Of a DNA stretch of 55,975 nt, positions 16,280 through 25,103 are shown in pieces (the stretch's first letter is position 1; every line of letters begins with the position of its first letter). Source of the DNA: an uncultured candidate division WPS-2 bacterium (GTDB lineage Bacteria > Vulcanimicrobiota > Vulcanimicrobiia > Vulcanimicrobiales > Vulcanimicrobiaceae); assembly GCA_937927945.1 (NCBI GenBank), contig CALEYW010000001.1, positions 1 to 55,975 on the forward strand, in the 5' to 3' direction. The translations under genes were made by a program, and so were the position numbers. The notes under the pieces were generated by a model, which searched no databases, was not told the origin of the DNA, and saw only the letters and a list, made by a program, of their open reading frames with translations.

Positions 16280-17586
16280 TGCATCTGTGCGCCTTTTTGA
16301 TCGCGGGTCCCGTCGGACACAGCCACGCGCAGTGGCGAAATCCGAACCACGAGCCGGGTTTTCTCACGCTGGCGCACTATCGCCGCATCGCGGAGACGCT
16401 CGAACGAGGAAAGTTCGACTTCCTCTTCTTCGCCGACCGCCTCGGCATCTCGGATCGATTCGGCGGCGACATGGAAGTCGGCATCCGCTACGGCGATCAG
16501 GACGCGACGCGGCTGGACCCCGTACCGCTGCTCGGCGCGATCGCGGCGAACACCACGCACATCGGGCTCGGCGCGACGCGTTCGACGAGCTACGATCAGC
16601 CGTATCACGTCGCGCGCGAGTTCGCGACGCTCGACCATCTCTCGGGCGGACGTGCGGCTTGGAACGTCGTCACGTCGATGAACGACGGCGAGGCGCTGAA
16701 CTTCGGCGTCGCTCAGCACCTCGAGCATGACGAACGCTACGACCGCGCCGACGAATTCGTCGAGTTGGCCTTCGAGCTGTGGAACAGTTGGGAGCCCGGA
16801 GCGTTGGTGCTCGATCGCGAGAGCGGCGTGTACGCCGATCCCGAGCGGGTCCACTACGTGCGCCACGAGGGCGCATGGTTCAGCTCGCGCGGTCCGCTCA
16901 ACATCCCCCGTTCGCCGCAAGGGCGGCCGGTCATCATTCAGGCCGGATCGTCGGGTCGCGGCAAGAAGTTCGCGGCGCGCTGGGCGGAGGTCGTCTTCAC
17001 CATCCAGCAGACGCCCGAACTGATGAAGCGCTTCAGCGACGACGTGCGAGCGTCGCTCGCCACGTTCGAGCGCGCGCCGGAGAGCTGTAAGATCCTCACG
17101 GCGGTCATGCCGTTCGTCGCCGATACCGTCGCCCAGGCCGAAGCGGACCGCGATGCACACAACGCGATGATCCATCCGCTCGTCGGTCTCTCGACGCTTG
17201 CGAGCCACTCGAATTTCGACTTCTCGACGCTTCCGCTCGACCAGCCGCTTCGCGACGCGGTCTCGCGCGGCACGCAGGGGATGTTCGAAACGGTCATGCG
17301 GATCACGCGCGACGAAGCGCTGAGCCTCTCGGACGTCGGGACGCTGTACGGCCGCAGCGTGCTCGTGCCGCAGATCGCCGGAACGGCGAGCGACGTCGCC
17401 GATTATCTGGAATCGATCGTGAGCGCCGGCGCCGCCGACGGCTTCGTCATCTCGCCGGCGTTCCTGCCCGATTCACTCGAACGGTTCGTCGAGGGCGTCG
17501 TCCCGGAGCTGCAGCGCCGCGGTCTGTTCCGCCGCGACTATAGCGGCCCGCATCTGCGCGACCACCTCGGACTGCCGCCGCTGTAG
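16279..17586 (+). CDS. NtaA/SnaA/DmoA-family FMNH2-dependent monooxygenase
   Basis: A 435-residue bacterial-luciferase-like enzyme. Family motifs: FDFLFFADRLGIS, LDPVPLLGAIAANTTHIGLG, TSYDQPYHVAREFATLDHLS, GRAAWNVVTSMND, and PQGRPVIIQAGSSGRGKKFAARWAE. The group oxidises nitrilotriacetate/EDTA, pristinamycin, dibenzothiophene sulfone, dimethylsulfide and similar compounds using FMNH2 made by a separate reductase; no reductase is adjacent. Because it is coupled to the LivF-type gene, the importer probably brings in its substrate. DMS or another organosulfur would fit the sulfur genes at 31-39 kb, but this is inference. Confidence 0.88.
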   Translation: MHLCAFLIAGPVGHSHAQWRNPNHEPGFLTLAHYRRIAETLERGKFDFLFFADRLGISDRFGGDMEVGIRYGDQDATRLDPVPLLGAIAANTTHIGLGATRSTSYDQPYHVAREFATLDHLSGGRAAWNVVTSMNDGEALNFGVAQHLEHDERYDRADEFVELAFELWNSWEPGALVLDRESGVYADPERVHYVRHEGAWFSSRGPLNIPRSPQGRPVIIQAGSSGRGKKFAARWAEVVFTIQQTPELMKRFSDDVRASLATFERAPESCKILTAVMPFVADTVAQAEADRDAHNAMIHPLVGLSTLASHSNFDFSTLPLDQPLRDAVSRGTQGMFETVMRITRDEALSLSDVGTLYGRSVLVPQIAGTASDVADYLESIVSAGAADGFVISPAFLPDSLERFVEGVVPELQRRGLFRRDYSGPHLRDHLGLPPL

Positions 17587-17823
17587 GGTACGGGCGTTGA
17601 CGAGGATGTTCGGCCCCGCGAGTTCGGCCGCAAGTCCCAGCGTGAGCGTAGCGACCGCGGCCTGCCGGCGGCATACGCGCTGGTACCGGCGCCGAGCCGC
17701 CTCGGCGTCGCTCCTGTACGGAACCCGGCAGCGTGCGCCGGCTGCAAGCAAGGCGCCGACCACGGCGGTGCCGAGCACACCGGTGCCTCCGGTAACGACG
17801 AACGCTCTATCCTGGAGTTCCAT
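17584..17823 (-). pseudogene. Short-chain dehydrogenase remnant with internal deletion
   Basis: The N terminus is an SDR Rossmann start (MELQDRAFVVTGGTGVLGTA, with the TGxxGxxG cofactor motif). After about residue 50 it jumps to a late SDR block, TLGLAAELAGPNILVNARTL, so the catalytic Ser-Tyr-Lys region is missing, about 100 residues. The reading frame continues into the 3' end of the monooxygenase gene on the other strand. It cannot be a working reductase. The interval 17824-17925 holds nothing recognisable. Confidence 0.75.
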
Positions 17824-17925
17824 GTCTCCCCTCCGCTTCGGGACCGGGTTGGAGACTTCGCTCCGCGGATTCGCGCCGCGGCGTAGCCCATCGGTCGACC
17901 GTTGGTGTGCGCGGTGCGCGCCGGT

Positions 17926-18816
17926 TCATAGATACTTGTTGAACCAATCCAGCGTGCGCTGCCATGCGAGCTTCGCGGCGGCTTCGTCATAGCGAGGTGT
18001 CGTGTCGTTGTGGAAGCCGTGATTCACGTTGGCATAGATGTAGCCGGCATGCGGGATCTTGGCGGCCGTCAGCTCCGCGTCGTACGCGGGCCACGTCGAC
18101 GCGAGACGCGTGTCGAGCCCGGCGTGGTGAACGAGAATCGCCGCCTTGATCTTGGGCACGTCTGCCGCCGCGGGCGGAGCACCGTAGAAAGGAACGGCTG
18201 CCGCGAGGTCCGGCATGCGGACCGCCAGCGTATTCGCGATGCCTCCGCCGAAGCAGAATCCGACGACGCCCAGCCGGCCGGTGCCCTCCGGGCGCGCCTT
18301 CAGCCAAGCGGCCGCGGCGATGAAGTCCTCCGTCATCTTCTGCTGGTCCACCTTGGCGAACAACTGCCCGCCTTTCTCGTCGTCGCCGGGATAGCCGCCG
18401 ACCGATGTCAGTCCGTCCGGAGCAAACGCCATGAAGTTCGCGGTGCCCAGCCTTCGTGCGACGTCTTCGATGTACGGATTCAGACCGCGGTTCTCGTGCA
18501 CGACCAGTACCGCCGGAACTTTTCCCTGCGCTCCGGCCGGCCGCACGAGGTACCCTTTGATCGAGCCGTTGCCTTGCGGCGACGGTACCGTCACGTACTC
18601 CGTTCGAATCCGCGTGTCGTCCTTGGGAACCTGCTGTGCCCATGCATAGTTGGGCTTTAGCATCGCGAGAATACCGGCCGCCGTCAGTCCACCGACGGCG
18701 AACTTTCCGGCGCCGCTCAGAAACGTGCACCGATCGATGTCGCCGTGCACGTACAGGTGAAAGAGATCCAGGAGTTCCTGTGGGAAATCGGAGGCTGTCT
18801 TTCGTTCCATTCGCAT
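17926..18816 (-). CDS. Dienelactone hydrolase family protein
   Basis: A 296-residue alpha/beta hydrolase. An N-terminal helical part (residues 10-35) precedes a hydrophobic segment (FAVGGLTAAGILAML), and the catalytic domain follows. The dienelactone hydrolase triad is visible as Cys188 in VGFCFGGG, Asp235 in HAGLDTR and His266 in NVNHGFHND. VLVVHENRGLNPYIEDVARRL is the oxyanion region. This resembles the YghX/secreted DLH subgroup. The substrate is unknown; a role with the ring-cleavage island at 46-54 kb is possible but not supported by position. Confidence 0.88.
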   Translation of the reverse strand: MRMERKTASDFPQELLDLFHLYVHGDIDRCTFLSGAGKFAVGGLTAAGILAMLKPNYAWAQQVPKDDTRIRTEYVTVPSPQGNGSIKGYLVRPAGAQGKVPAVLVVHENRGLNPYIEDVARRLGTANFMAFAPDGLTSVGGYPGDDEKGGQLFAKVDQQKMTEDFIAAAAWLKARPEGTGRLGVVGFCFGGGIANTLAVRMPDLAAAVPFYGAPPAAADVPKIKAAILVHHAGLDTRLASTWPAYDAELTAAKIPHAGYIYANVNHGFHNDTTPRYDEAAAKLAWQRTLDWFNKYL

Positions 18817-19002
18817 CGGCCCTTCGTCTTATCGAGAACACATGAGCAGCATTTCGGTACGCTGGTTCGGGACTTCTGAAATACGCGAACCGCTGACCTT
18901 TTCTCGGCTATAGTCGCTCGAGGGGACGAGCTAGCCCCTCTTTGGCTGCCGCTGAGATACGGCGGGCCGCGGCGCCGCGCGGGTTTCGGGTACATGGGCC
19001 GC

Positions 19003-19098
19003 ATGGAGACGCAAACAACGTTCCACGTGACCTCATCCATGATGCGCTACGGCGAGCGAATCCCGATGAGAATGGTGTACGACGCCGGCGATGAGTGA
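19003..19098 (+). CDS. Possible 31-residue upstream ORF
   Basis: An ATG at 19003 (or 18994, in frame) opens METQTTFHVTSSMMRYGERI-PMRMVYDAGDE and stops at 19096-19098, overlapping the next gene's start as ATGAGTGA. The overlap would allow translational coupling to the dehydrogenase at 19091, which has no clear Shine-Dalgarno of its own. The peptide has no known relative that I can recall, and it could be chance. The rest of 18817-19090 shows no gene. Confidence 0.25.
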   Translation: METQTTFHVTSSMMRYGERIPMRMVYDAGDE

Positions 19099-19987
19099 CG
19101 ACACCTCGGCGAAGATCGCGATCATCGGGCTCGGTATCATGGGTTCTGCGATCGCACGCACTGCAGCCAGCGGCGGAATGCAGGTAGTGTGCTGGGACCG
19201 CACGCCTGAACGTGCCGCAGCGCTGGCATCTGGCGGACTCCGCGCAGCCAAAACGGCGGGAGACGCCGCCGCGGGAGCAGACGTCGTCGTGACGATGGTT
19301 GCGGATGCGGACGCCGTGATGAACGTGATGGAGGGGCAGGGCGCGTTCGCCGCGATGCGATCGGGCGCGAGTTGGGTGCAGATGTCGACGATCGGCGTTG
19401 AAGGAACGGAGCGCGCGCTGCGTCTCGCCGCGACGCGCAGCGACGTCTCGTTGATCGACGCGCCGGTCTCAGGCAGCAGAGCCGTCGCCGAGCAAGGGAA
19501 ACTCCTGATCCTCGCGTCGGGCGATCGCGACCGCGCCGGTGCCGTCCAGCGCTTTTTCGACGCGCTCGGCACGACGCAGTGGCTTGGCGAAGCCGGGCAA
19601 GGAACGCGCATGAAGCTGCTGTTCAATGCTTGGATTGCGATCGTCATGGAAGGTGTCGCGGAGCTCGCCATCCTGGCCGACGCGCTCGGCGTCGAGCTGC
19701 AGCGCTTCGAGGCGCTCGTGGCGGGTGGACCGCTCGTTCCACCGTGGGCGCTCGCAAAGATGAAGAAAATCACCCAAGGCAGGACGGCCGAAACCGATTT
19801 TCCGCTTCGTTGGGCCGACAAGGACGTGCGTCTTGCGCTCTCTGCCGCGGGCGAGAAGCGCGCGCAGCTGCCGGCGCTCAACACCATCGATGCGCTATGG
19901 TCGCGCGCGGTCGAACGATTCGGCGGCCACGACCTCAGCGCAGTCTACGTCGCCCTGCGCGAAGGCATGATCGAAGCCGTCCAATAG
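19091..19987 (+). CDS. Beta-hydroxyacid dehydrogenase family NAD(P) oxidoreductase
   Basis: A 298-residue enzyme of the 3-hydroxyisobutyrate dehydrogenase/tartronate semialdehyde reductase family. The Rossmann motif GLGIMG is at 13-18, the substrate-binding signature DAPVSGSRAVAEQGKL at about 123-138, and the catalytic Lys is Lys175 in GTRMKLLFN. C-terminal all-helical domain present, with KDVRLAL. Length is normal. The preferred hydroxyacid cannot be named. Confidence 0.9.
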   Translation: MSDDTSAKIAIIGLGIMGSAIARTAASGGMQVVCWDRTPERAAALASGGLRAAKTAGDAAAGADVVVTMVADADAVMNVMEGQGAFAAMRSGASWVQMSTIGVEGTERALRLAATRSDVSLIDAPVSGSRAVAEQGKLLILASGDRDRAGAVQRFFDALGTTQWLGEAGQGTRMKLLFNAWIAIVMEGVAELAILADALGVELQRFEALVAGGPLVPPWALAKMKKITQGRTAETDFPLRWADKDVRLALSAAGEKRAQLPALNTIDALWSRAVERFGGHDLSAVYVALREGMIEAVQ

Positions 19988-20071
19988 GAATCCGTGCCGC
20001 GGCCGTCCCGCTTGCCCGCGCACAGGACGACGGGGCTTTTCATGTTGACGACGGCCGGGTAGCCGAGCTCT

Positions 20072-20800
20072 ATGGAAGCCGGTGAGGGAGAGCCGTTCGG
20101 CCAGGAGCGCGAACCGCGCGGGCACATCGCGAGCATCACGGCGGAGTTCGTCGGGACGATCGTCGTCACGCTAGCGACCGTCGGCCCAGCCGCGATCGCG
20201 CGCGGGCTCGGTATCCATCTCGGTTACGCGGTGGAAACCGGGACGACCGGCGTTGGGACGATGGTGGTGATCTACTCGCTGCGGTACGTCTCGGGCGCGC
20301 ACACCAACCCGTGCACGACCGTCGCGTTCGCGCTCTTCGGCGACTTCGATTGGAAGCGCGTACCCGAGTACATCGCGGCGCAGTTCCTTGGTGCGTTCTG
20401 CGCGGGCGAGCTGGTCCTGGGCATCCTGCATCCTGCGCGCGGCGCGCTGCTCCCCGAAATGGCGCTCGGAGCGTGGCCCGCCTTTTGGCTCGAGATCGTG
20501 CTCACCGCGATCCTGATCGTCGTCGCGCTCTCGACCGCGAACGTCGCGCGCTTCATCGGCGCGGAAGCGGCGATCGCGAACGGCGGAACGACCGTGCTCG
20601 ACCGGTGGATCGGCGGACACGTCTCGAGCGGCTCGATGAACCCGGCACGCACGCTCGGACCGATCGTTGCAGCGGGCGGCTTCGCCAACTGGTGGGTCTA
20701 CTTGACCGCACCGCCGCTGGGAATGCTGCTCGGCGTCGCCATCGTTGGGATCATGTGGCGTAAGCGGCGCTCGACGGAGCCCGACGCTACCGCAGGCTGA
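20072..20800 (+). CDS. Aquaporin (MIP) family channel with NPC first box
   Basis: A 242-residue membrane channel with six transmembrane segments. The second half-helix has the canonical SMNPARTLGP (NPA 190-192). The first reads SGAHTNPCTTVAFAL, that is NPC (79-81) instead of NPA. In the family these two boxes meet in the pore centre. NPC is known from mammalian AQP11 and some plant SIPs and is unusual in bacteria; it could alter what passes (water, glycerol, peroxide, small solutes). There is a charged N terminus of about 18 residues. Alone between the dehydrogenase and amidase genes, same strand. Confidence 0.85.
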   Translation: MEAGEGEPFGQEREPRGHIASITAEFVGTIVVTLATVGPAAIARGLGIHLGYAVETGTTGVGTMVVIYSLRYVSGAHTNPCTTVAFALFGDFDWKRVPEYIAAQFLGAFCAGELVLGILHPARGALLPEMALGAWPAFWLEIVLTAILIVVALSTANVARFIGAEAAIANGGTTVLDRWIGGHVSSGSMNPARTLGPIVAAGGFANWWVYLTAPPLGMLLGVAIVGIMWRKRRSTEPDATAG

Positions 20801-20840
20801 CGCGCCCTAGTCCAGAAAACGCGAATCGGAGGCCGCTGAC

Positions 20841-22259
20841 ATGACCATCCGCCGAACGATGGCCGACCAAACGAGCGAATCACCTTGCGATCTGCCGGCG
20901 ACGGAGCTGGCGCGCAGGCTGCAGCGGCGCGAGCTGAGCGCGCGCGACGCGGTCGAGGCGCATCTCGCCCGCATCGCCGAGCGTAACGGCGCGCTGAACG
21001 CCGTCGTGTCGCTCGACCCCGTCCGCGCCCGCGCGCAGGCCGACGCCGCCGACGCGGCGCTTCGCCGCGGCGACGCCGTGGGACCGCTGCACGGTGTGCC
21101 GATGACCCTCAAGGACGCGCACGACGTCGCCGGGCTACGTACCACTGTCGGTAGCCCGCTGTTCGACCGAGTCGCGACCGAGGACGGCGCGGTCGCCGCC
21201 CGACTGCGCGCTGCTGGTGCGGTCATTACGGGACACACGAACGTGGCCGCGTTCCTGGGCGACTTCGCGCAGAGCGTGAATCCGATCTTCGGACGTACCG
21301 CGAACCCGTGGGACCCCCAGCGCGTTCCGGGCGGATCGAGCGGCGGCGCGGCAGCGGCGCTCGCGGCCGGAATGACACCGCTCGAGGTCGGCTCCGACAT
21401 GGCGGGCTCGATTCGCCTACCGGCGCACTTCTGCGGTGTTTACGGCCTGAAGACGACCGAGCATCGGGTGCCGCAGACCGGGTTCTTTCGTCAGCCTCCC
21501 GGTGTGCCGCGCTCGGTGCGGATCCTCAACTGCCTCGGACCGATGGCGCGCACGCTCAAAGACCTCCAGCTCGCCCTTTCCATCATTGCCGGACCGGACG
21601 GGCGCGACACCGACGTTCCCCCGGTGCCGCTCGTTCGCGGCGATCGGCGGCCGCTCGCGGCGTTGCGGCTCGCCGTTGTAGCGGCACTTCCCGGCACCGT
21701 CGTCAGCCGCGCGATTCGCGATCGACTCGAGCACATCGCGACGGCGGCTGCCGACGCGGGCGCGCAGCTTGAGAGGCGTGCACCCTCCCTCGACTGGGAG
21801 GCGCTGCATCCGCTGTTCGGCGACCTCGTCGCGACGATCACCGGCGTGTTCGATCCCGGCGGCGATCCATCCGACGAGCGGCATACGTTGCGGTGGTACT
21901 TCGGCGCGCTGGAGAAACGGGACCGGTTCATCACGGCGACCGAGCAGTTCTTCGGTGAGGTCGACGCCCTCGTGCTCCCGACCGGCATGACCAGCGCGTT
22001 CACGCACCGGGAGCCCGGCACACCGGTCATTGTGGACGGTGCGACGATCGACTACTGGCAGCAAGCCGGGCTGGCGACGCCGTGGAATCTCACCGGGTCG
22101 CCGGCGCTGTCGGTTCCGGCCGGCCTCGACGACGGGGGCTTGCCGATCGGCCTGCAGATCGTCGGGCCGTTGTGGTCGGAGATGCGCCTCATCGAGATCG
22201 CGCGCGAGCTCGAACGTGCCGGCGTGCTGCCGGGCTTTCAACCACCGCCGGCTCGATGA
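20841..22259 (+). CDS. Amidase signature family hydrolase
   Basis: A 472-residue amidase. Triad: Lys91 in MTLKDAHD, cis-Ser167 in GGSSGG, nucleophile Ser190 in GSDMAGSIR. A GGAGG lies about 9 bases upstream of ATG 20841. Other family segments are HFCGVYGLKTTEHRVPQTG, LNCLGPMARTLKDL and GSPALSVPAGLDDGGLPIGL. It is a second AS-family member in the window; sequence around the triad differs enough from the first that substrates probably differ. Confidence 0.92.
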   Translation: MTIRRTMADQTSESPCDLPATELARRLQRRELSARDAVEAHLARIAERNGALNAVVSLDPVRARAQADAADAALRRGDAVGPLHGVPMTLKDAHDVAGLRTTVGSPLFDRVATEDGAVAARLRAAGAVITGHTNVAAFLGDFAQSVNPIFGRTANPWDPQRVPGGSSGGAAAALAAGMTPLEVGSDMAGSIRLPAHFCGVYGLKTTEHRVPQTGFFRQPPGVPRSVRILNCLGPMARTLKDLQLALSIIAGPDGRDTDVPPVPLVRGDRRPLAALRLAVVAALPGTVVSRAIRDRLEHIATAAADAGAQLERRAPSLDWEALHPLFGDLVATITGVFDPGGDPSDERHTLRWYFGALEKRDRFITATEQFFGEVDALVLPTGMTSAFTHREPGTPVIVDGATIDYWQQAGLATPWNLTGSPALSVPAGLDDGGLPIGLQIVGPLWSEMRLIEIARELERAGVLPGFQPPPAR

Positions 22260-22449
22260 TCCGGAGTACGCGCGATCGCCGTGTGATTTCCAGCACGCGC
22301 TCTGACGAAACATCCTGCAAGCGAGCGCAAACATCGACTTGGCAGAGCGGGCACGATCGGTCGTACCATGTTGAGCAATCGCCGAATGACGCACCCGCGC
22401 TCGCTGTGGTCCAATCGCTCGACGTACACCCTCAATACAGGAAAAGATT

Positions 22450-22977
22450 ATGCCATTCGCCTCCGTCGCCGCAGCGGGACTCGTGATGCTGATGAGCCCG
22501 GTCGACCCACACGCGCTTCAGCATGGAGCTCCGCACGCCACCTTCCCGCTGCGCGGCTATGATTTCACGTCCGCGAAAGCTCCGCTTTCGAAACCGGCGG
22601 CCATAACCGTGCCAGGCGGCGCGACGGTGCACCTCGTGTTCGCCGCTCCGCTCACCGGACGTTGCGAGATCTTCGAGCTGGTGGACGACCAGGGTCTCAA
22701 GAATGTCGCGTACCCCTGGGACGACGGGCAGGGGCGTATCGCGATTGCCGGACATCGGATCAAGGTCGAGATCGATCTGCACACCGACGCCGAGCTTCAC
22801 GCAGTGGGCATGAAGCGCGAGCGGCCGGCGATCGGGATGGATTGCTGGCGGATCCACGACGAAGGGCACATCGTGTTCTCGACGATCTACGTGCTGCAGA
22901 ACGGCCCGGCGACCACGGTGAGCCGGCCCCATCCGCGTGCCCCGCGACGGGAAAGCACCAGCTTGGCAAGCATGTAG
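22450..22977 (+). CDS. Hypothetical protein, possibly exported
   Basis: A 175-residue protein with a short hydrophobic start (MPFASVAAAGLVMLMSPVDPHA) that may be a signal peptide, AGGAAAAG upstream of the ATG, and a compact beta-rich body (CEIFELVDDQGLKNVAYPWD; RIAIAGHRIKVEIDLHTDAEL). There are two Cys about 60 residues apart. I do not recognise the family. Preceded by 190 bp (22260-22449) with no other gene. Confidence 0.5.
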   Translation: MPFASVAAAGLVMLMSPVDPHALQHGAPHATFPLRGYDFTSAKAPLSKPAAITVPGGATVHLVFAAPLTGRCEIFELVDDQGLKNVAYPWDDGQGRIAIAGHRIKVEIDLHTDAELHAVGMKRERPAIGMDCWRIHDEGHIVFSTIYVLQNGPATTVSRPHPRAPRRESTSLASM

Positions 22978-23020
22978 CGCAAATCGGCTCGGGCCCCGCG
23001 AGAGGGAAGCAGACTACGGT

Positions 23021-24091
23021 TCAGTTCTTCGCCAGCGCCTTTTCAATCGGCTTGGCGGTGCTCCACTGCGCGTCCTGACCACTCGTGCCGCCGTTGAAGA
23101 GCTCTGCGAAGACCGCGCCGTTCGCGTCGTGTTCCATCCACGAATAGGCGCCGGTCGTGCCGCCGTTCTTGCCGTAGACGAGCCGGCCCGACCCGTCGCG
23201 ATAGACAACGTCCCAACCGCCGCCGTAGTACGCGCCGTTCGAGCGCGCCTTGAGCGGCTTGGGCAGCGGCCCGAACATCGCCGCGCGACTTTTTGCGGAG
23301 ACGAGCTTCCCGCCATCGAGCGCGATGAGGATCTTCACGATGTCGGTGGCCGACATGACCCAGCCCCCGGCGGGCGTTCCAGCGAGCGGGATCGTGTTGA
23401 CCGTTGCCCGGTTGGACTTGTCGTACTGCTTGACCTGACCCGGGATGGGTTTCGCGAGATCGAGCGCGACGGCGTCCGTTACGCCCGCCGGAGCGAAGAC
23501 GTTTTCCCGTACGTACGTGGTGTAGTCTTCACCGCTCGCCTTCTCGATGACGGCGCCGAGCACGTTGAACCCCGTGTTCGAGTAGACTTGCTTTTTGCCC
23601 GGCATGAAGAGCAGCTTCACCGCGGCCGCGGCTTTGGCGACGTCGAGCGGATCGTTCGTCGCCACGCGGATGTTGTCGCTCAGCCCGGACGAATGATTCA
23701 ACAAGTGGGCGATCGTGATCCGCGCGGAGCGCTTGTCCTTCGCGTGGAGGCCGAGGTACGCAAAGGCCGTCGTGTCGAGTGAGATTTTCCCGTTGTCGAT
23801 CAGCTTGAAGATCGCGATCGCGGTGATGGGTTTCGAACCACTGGCGAGCGCGAAGAGCGAATCGTTGGTCACCGGCTTCTTGGCTGCAACGTCGGCGTAG
23901 CCGAAGCTCTTGGCGTCGACGATCTTGCCGCCGACCGCGGCGGCGAATTGGACACCCGGGACGCCGTAGCTCTTCTGCAGCCGGGCGACGACCATTTCGG
24001 CCGGCGTCCCCGCCGGTGCGGCCTTTGCGAATACGAGGCCGCTCGCGAGAGCGAACGCCGTGACCCCGAAGGACATGGCGAATCGACGCAC
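23021..24091 (-). CDS. Class C beta-lactamase-type serine hydrolase
   Basis: About 356 residues if started at GTG 24091; a TTG at 24124 is an alternative. A signal peptide follows (FGVTAFALASGLVFAKAAPA). Penicillin-recognising motifs: Ser-x-x-Lys as SGSK (about 84-87), Tyr-Ser-Asn in KQVYSNTGFN (about 170-174) and a C-terminal GKNGGTTGAY equivalent to the KTG/HxG box. LLNHSSGLSDN is also typical. Members are D-Ala carboxypeptidases, esterases or amidases in the periplasm; a true beta-lactamase role cannot be inferred. Confidence 0.9.
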   Translation of the reverse strand: MRRFAMSFGVTAFALASGLVFAKAAPAGTPAEMVVARLQKSYGVPGVQFAAAVGGKIVDAKSFGYADVAAKKPVTNDSLFALASGSKPITAIAIFKLIDNGKISLDTTAFAYLGLHAKDKRSARITIAHLLNHSSGLSDNIRVATNDPLDVAKAAAAVKLLFMPGKKQVYSNTGFNVLGAVIEKASGEDYTTYVRENVFAPAGVTDAVALDLAKPIPGQVKQYDKSNRATVNTIPLAGTPAGGWVMSATDIVKILIALDGGKLVSAKSRAAMFGPLPKPLKARSNGAYYGGGWDVVYRDGSGRLVYGKNGGTTGAYSWMEHDANGAVFAELFNGGTSGQDAQWSTAKPIEKALAKN

Positions 24092-24193
24092 AGTCAGACC
24101 CAACTTCCCGCAGGAGAAAAGCAAGCGCTCTTCTGTTCTTCGCGGCTCCCCACGCTTCTTGCCGTCGCTCGCGTGGCAGGCCGCGCTGCTAGG

Positions 24194-24784
24194 CTACGAC
24201 GCGCCGCTGAACCGTCGCACGTTCCACCTCACGAGCAGGCCGGCGAGCACACCGAAGACCACCATGCCGCCGCCGACCCACGGTAGCGTCGCGTCGCTCG
24301 CTGCCATGACGTCCGGGGCCAAGTCCGTCTCAGCCGTGAGACCGTTCTCCCAGACGCGGACGAGGCGTCCGGCGAACAACTGCGCCCGCGCCGTCGTCCC
24401 AGGATACACGCGATTAACGAAGGTGCGGCCGTCCGCGCCGGGGAGGTTCGCTGCAAGCTGCGTTCCGGTCGCGAGCCGGAGCACGACGTGCGGCGTCATG
24501 CTCATGGCGCGGGTGCCGGTACGGGACGACGCGGAGAGGTCGGCGCGCACGACGGCCGCGTCGACGACGGTGCAGTTCCCGTCCCCGATCGGCGGCACGG
24601 TCGTAAGATCGGAGCCGCAGCTGCGGTCACCGGCGAACGCCCGCGCCGCGGCACTGTCGTGCGGCGACTCCCGGAATACCGCAACGATGAGGACGACCCC
24701 GAGCACGACCGTCAGCGCCGGAACGAGAAACAAAGCCCACAGAACAAGCGGATAGCGCGCGGCGCCGGCTTGAGGACGCATCAT
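24194..24784 (-). CDS. DUF3592-like two-TM membrane protein
   Basis: A 196-residue protein with a transmembrane helix near 15-36 (LVLWALFLVPALTVVLGVVL) and another near 163-185 (WVGGGMVVFGVLAGLLV). They enclose an outside domain of about 120 residues holding two Cys (CGSDLTTVPPIGDGNC) that could form a disulfide. VYPGTTARAQLFAGRLVRVW matches the central part of DUF3592-type proteins. Function unknown. Confidence 0.65.
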   Translation of the reverse strand: MMRPQAGAARYPLVLWALFLVPALTVVLGVVLIVAVFRESPHDSAAARAFAGDRSCGSDLTTVPPIGDGNCTVVDAAVVRADLSASSRTGTRAMSMTPHVVLRLATGTQLAANLPGADGRTFVNRVYPGTTARAQLFAGRLVRVWENGLTAETDLAPDVMAASDATLPWVGGGMVVFGVLAGLLVRWNVRRFSGAS

Positions 24785-24856
24785 GGCGAGAACCGATTCT
24801 CCGCCTGCTTGGGATGTCCGTCAAACCGTGTTTGCTATGATGCAGGGTACCTGGGG

Positions 24857-25048
24857 ATGCTGGGAGACAACGACGCGATCGCCACCGTTGCGGTCAAGGA
24901 TCTACGAGCGGCCCGGACGTTCTACGGGGACACACTCGGCCTGAGCGAGTCGCCTTCGAGCACTACGACGTACCACAATTGTCGCGAGACGGCGACATCC
25001 ACGTCGCGAACGACGGGTTGCGCGTCGTATGGTTCAAAGACTCGCCGC
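24857..25048 (+). pseudogene. VOC-family protein remnant (deletion and frameshift)
   Basis: It begins as a normal vicinal-oxygen-chelate protein, AIATVAVKDLRAARTFYGDT-LGLSE. At about 24955 the homology continues in another frame as FEHYDVPQLSRDGDIHVAND-GLRVVWFKDSP, the usual C-terminal half. Roughly 40 residues between the halves are missing. The remnant directly abuts the MerR operator, consistent with an old VOC/MerR gene pair. Confidence 0.75.
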
Positions 25049-25069
25049 CGCTGGCCGAAAAAGCGGTTG

Positions 25070-25090
25070 ACTCTTCCCTAAGGGGAGGGT
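25070..25090. promoter_or_regulatory. MerR-type dyad operator
   Basis: ACTCTTCCCT-A-AGGGGAGGGT is an imperfect palindrome (8 of 10 arm positions pair), the classical shape of a MerR-family site. It lies just before the MerR-type gene at 25104, preceded by TTGACT at 25067-25072. In the family the dyad sits in an over-long promoter spacer and the dimer twists it; autoregulation is the natural reading. Confidence 0.6.
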
Positions 25091-25103
25091 GCAGACTACG
25101 CTC

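Noticed and set aside
19991..20071. Small gene or terminator before the aquaporin
   Set aside because: A G/C-rich stretch followed by TTTT at 20037-20040 lacks a convincing symmetric stem, and the antisense frame (KSPVVLCAGKRDGRGTDS) has no start signal.
24857..25048. Functional VOC protein using a frameshift
   Set aside because: The middle of the fold, including expected metal ligands, is missing, so programmed frameshifting would not restore it.
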